Shown: piece after piece, positions 62,751 to 64,000 of the stretch
Numbering within the stretch: the stretch's first letter is position 1
Layout: each line of letters opens with the position of its first letter
Assembly (NCBI RefSeq): GCF_014191545.1
Contig: NZ_AP023361.1
Coordinates: forward strand, 2,632,501-2,696,500
Direction of reading: 5' to 3'
Length of the DNA: 64,000 nucleotides
Source: Terrihabitans soli
Lineage (GTDB): Bacteria; Pseudomonadota; Alphaproteobacteria; Rhizobiales; Methylopilaceae
The notes under the pieces: generated by a model
The model's database searches: none
The model's input: the letters and a program-made list of their open reading frames with translations, nothing else
Told to the model about the DNA's origin: nothing
Position numbers and translations under genes: made by a program

Positions 62751-64000
62751 CTACGGGCTCGCCCAGTCGCCGCCGGCGATTACCTTTTCGCGCAAATGCT
62801 CAAGCACGCGCTCGGCGAGCTTGTCGGCGCCGGCTTCCAGCGTCTTCAGGTGAAGTTCGGGACTGGCCGGCGCTTCATAAGGCGCGGAAATGCCGGTGAA
62901 GTGCGCGATTTCGCCGGCACGGGCGCGCTTATAAAGGCCCTTGGTGTCGCGCCGTTCGCATTCCTCAAGCGGCGTATCGATGAAGACCTCGATGAACTCG
63001 CCTTCCTCAACGATGGAGCGGACAAAATCGCGCTCCTTTTGATAGGGCGAGATAAAGGAGCAGATAACGATAAGGCCGGCATCGACGAAGAGTTTCGCGA
63101 CCTCGCCGACCCGGCGGATGTTCTCGTCGCGGTCTTGCTGCGTGAAGCCGAGATCGGAATTCAGCCCATGTCTGATGTTGTCGCCATCCAGCATATAGGT
63201 GTGGTGGCCGATGGCATTGAGCTTGTGTTCGACAAGACGGGCGACGGACGATTTGCCGGAACCGGAGAGCCCGGTGAACCAGAGTATGACCGGCTTCTGA
63301 TATTTGCTGGCGGCGCGCGCCGCTTTGTCGACCGCAAGATCCTCACGATGAACATTCGTCGCATGGCGCAACGAGCGCTCGATCATGCCGGCGGCGGCCG
63401 TCTCGTTCGTCGTGCGGTCGACAAGGATGAAAGCACCGGTGCCGCGATTGTCAGTATAGGCGTCGAACGCAAAGGCCGTCGCGGTGCGGATTTCGCACAG
63501 GGCGATCTCATTGAGCGTGAGCTCGCTCGTCTCCTGCTCATCGAGCGTGTTGACGTCGATCTTGTGGCTGATCGCACTGACGGTCGCGGGAACCCAGCGA
63601 GTGCCGACGCGCATCATGTAGGAGCGGCCGGGCAGAAGCTTTGTCTCGCTCATCCAGATCACGCGCGCCGAGAACCCGTCCGTGACTTCCGGACGGTCCT
63701 TCGGATCGCACAGGACATCGCCGCGCGCGACATCGACTTCCTCGGCGAGGACGAGCGTCACCGCATCTTCGGCGACAGCCTCTTCGAGATCGCCATCGGC
63801 GGTAACGATGCGCGTGACCTTGGTCGTGCGGCCCGAGCCCGCAACGGTGATGTCATCGCCGGCGCGCACGCGGCCCGAGGCGACCGTGCCCGCAAAGCCG
63901 CGGAAATCGAGGTTCGGCCGGTTCACATACTGAACCGGGAAACGGAACGAAGCGGAGACGATGTCCGAGCCGATCTCGACGCCTTCGAGATATTCGATGA
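62751..64000 (-). CDS. cysNC: Bifunctional sulfate adenylyltransferase subunit 1 / adenylylsulfate kinase, C-terminal part
   Basis: Truncated at the right edge; 416 codons are visible. The first part is the end of CysN (EF-Tu-like barrels: [24 protein letters not shown]). The second is CysC, the APS kinase, with Walker [10 protein letters not shown], then [11 protein letters not shown]-x-D-L-G-F and F-I-S-P-Y. Together with CysD it makes PAPS for sulfate assimilation or sulfated surface molecules (the NodQ-type fusion). The GTPase N-terminus is outside the window. Confidence 0.97.
   Translation of the reverse strand, partial: IEYLEGVEIGSDIVSASFRFPVQYVNRPNLDFRGFAGTVASGRVRAGDDITVAGSGRTTKVTRIVTADGDLEEAVAEDAVTLVLAEEVDVARGDVLCDPKDRPEVTDGFSARVIWMSETKLLPGRSYMMRVGTRWVPATVSAISHKIDVNTLDEQETSELTLNEIALCEIRTATAFAFDAYTDNRGTGAFILVDRTTNETAAAGMIERSLRHATNVHREDLAVDKAARAASKYQKPVILWFTGLSGSGKSSVARLVEHKLNAIGHHTYMLDGDNIRHGLNSDLGFTQQDRDENIRRVGEVAKLFVDAGLIVICSFISPYQKERDFVRSIVEEGEFIEVFIDTPLEECERRDTKGLYKRARAGEIAHFTGISAPYEAPASPELHLKTLEAGADKLAERVLEHLREKVIAGGDWASP

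Overview
The window is high-GC DNA from an alphaproteobacterium, most likely Hyphomicrobiales (Rhizobiales). This rests on: the dapD-dapE block followed by truA-fmt-def, an alphaproteobacterial-type DnaX with a decayed zinc site beside a small SRP RNA gene, a CycM-like membrane-anchored cytochrome c, a fused CysN-CysC, a Cpa/Tad pilus locus in Caulobacter/rhizobial order, CtrA-type TTAA-N7-TTAA boxes, and an MmgR/suhB-type small RNA. The genus cannot be named from the sequence. Genes are dense, many stop/start codons overlap, and I see no prophage, insertion sequence, CRISPR array or recognised defence island.

Layout. 1-4.5 kb: the end of a surface-polysaccharide cluster (partial flippase, CelD/FemAB-like acyltransferase), an MHYT-GGDEF-EAL cyclic-di-GMP protein, an EamA exporter and tRNA-Arg(ACG). 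4.7-9.1 kb: an orphan histidine kinase, then rpmH-rnpA-yidC and a small stress membrane protein, each unit closed by a clear terminator. 9.2-19.5 kb: lysine/peptidoglycan genes dapD and dapE separated by three tandem DUF805 membrane proteins, then the truA-fmt-def translation cluster, rmuC, an AmpG-like permease and a DUF1236 secreted protein. 19.6-22.4 kb: dnaX-ybaB-recR with the SRP RNA just upstream. 22.4-26.4 kb: two orphan secreted proteins, a HIT protein, pheA, kdsB and cytochrome c. 26.5-34.1 kb: a complete Yej-type peptide ABC transporter with two tandem binding proteins (one Sec-like, one Tat-like). 34.1-36.3 kb: an NlpC/P60 hydrolase and an M17 aminopeptidase, a plausible cell-wall peptide recycling pair. 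36.4-47.7 kb: a Tad/Cpa type IVb pilus locus (TadD-like lipoprotein, tadC, tadB, cpaF, cpaE, cpaD, cpaC, cpaB, cpaA, a 57-residue flp pilin, a stand-alone secretin N-domain protein and two TadE-like minor pilins). 47.7-64 kb: a GGDEF-EAL protein, phosphomannomutase/phosphoglucomutase, aspartic protease, DUF1194 protein, mgsA, hrpB, a chemoreceptor without a real periplasmic domain, a double cold-shock protein, arfB, a DUF72 protein, an MmgR-like sRNA, a GH3 glucosidase and the 3' part of cysNC.

How it fits together. The surface-attachment theme recurs: a Tad pilus, two cyclic-di-GMP proteins, polysaccharide genes, kdsB and a sugar phosphomutase. Two exact CtrA boxes lie at the tadE operon (46440) and upstream of the GGDEF-EAL gene (49901), with one-mismatch boxes near cpaB, the MHYT gene and the acyltransferase. 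This suggests, but does not prove, cell-cycle control of attachment. The best non-coding find is the sRNA gene at about 60020-60109. I did not find a convincing wholly undescribed system; the most distinctive oddities are the tandem DUF805 triplet, the acidic tail on DapE, the paired Sec/Tat YejA proteins and the sRNA/operator region before bglX. All calls are by reading alone; no database search was run.
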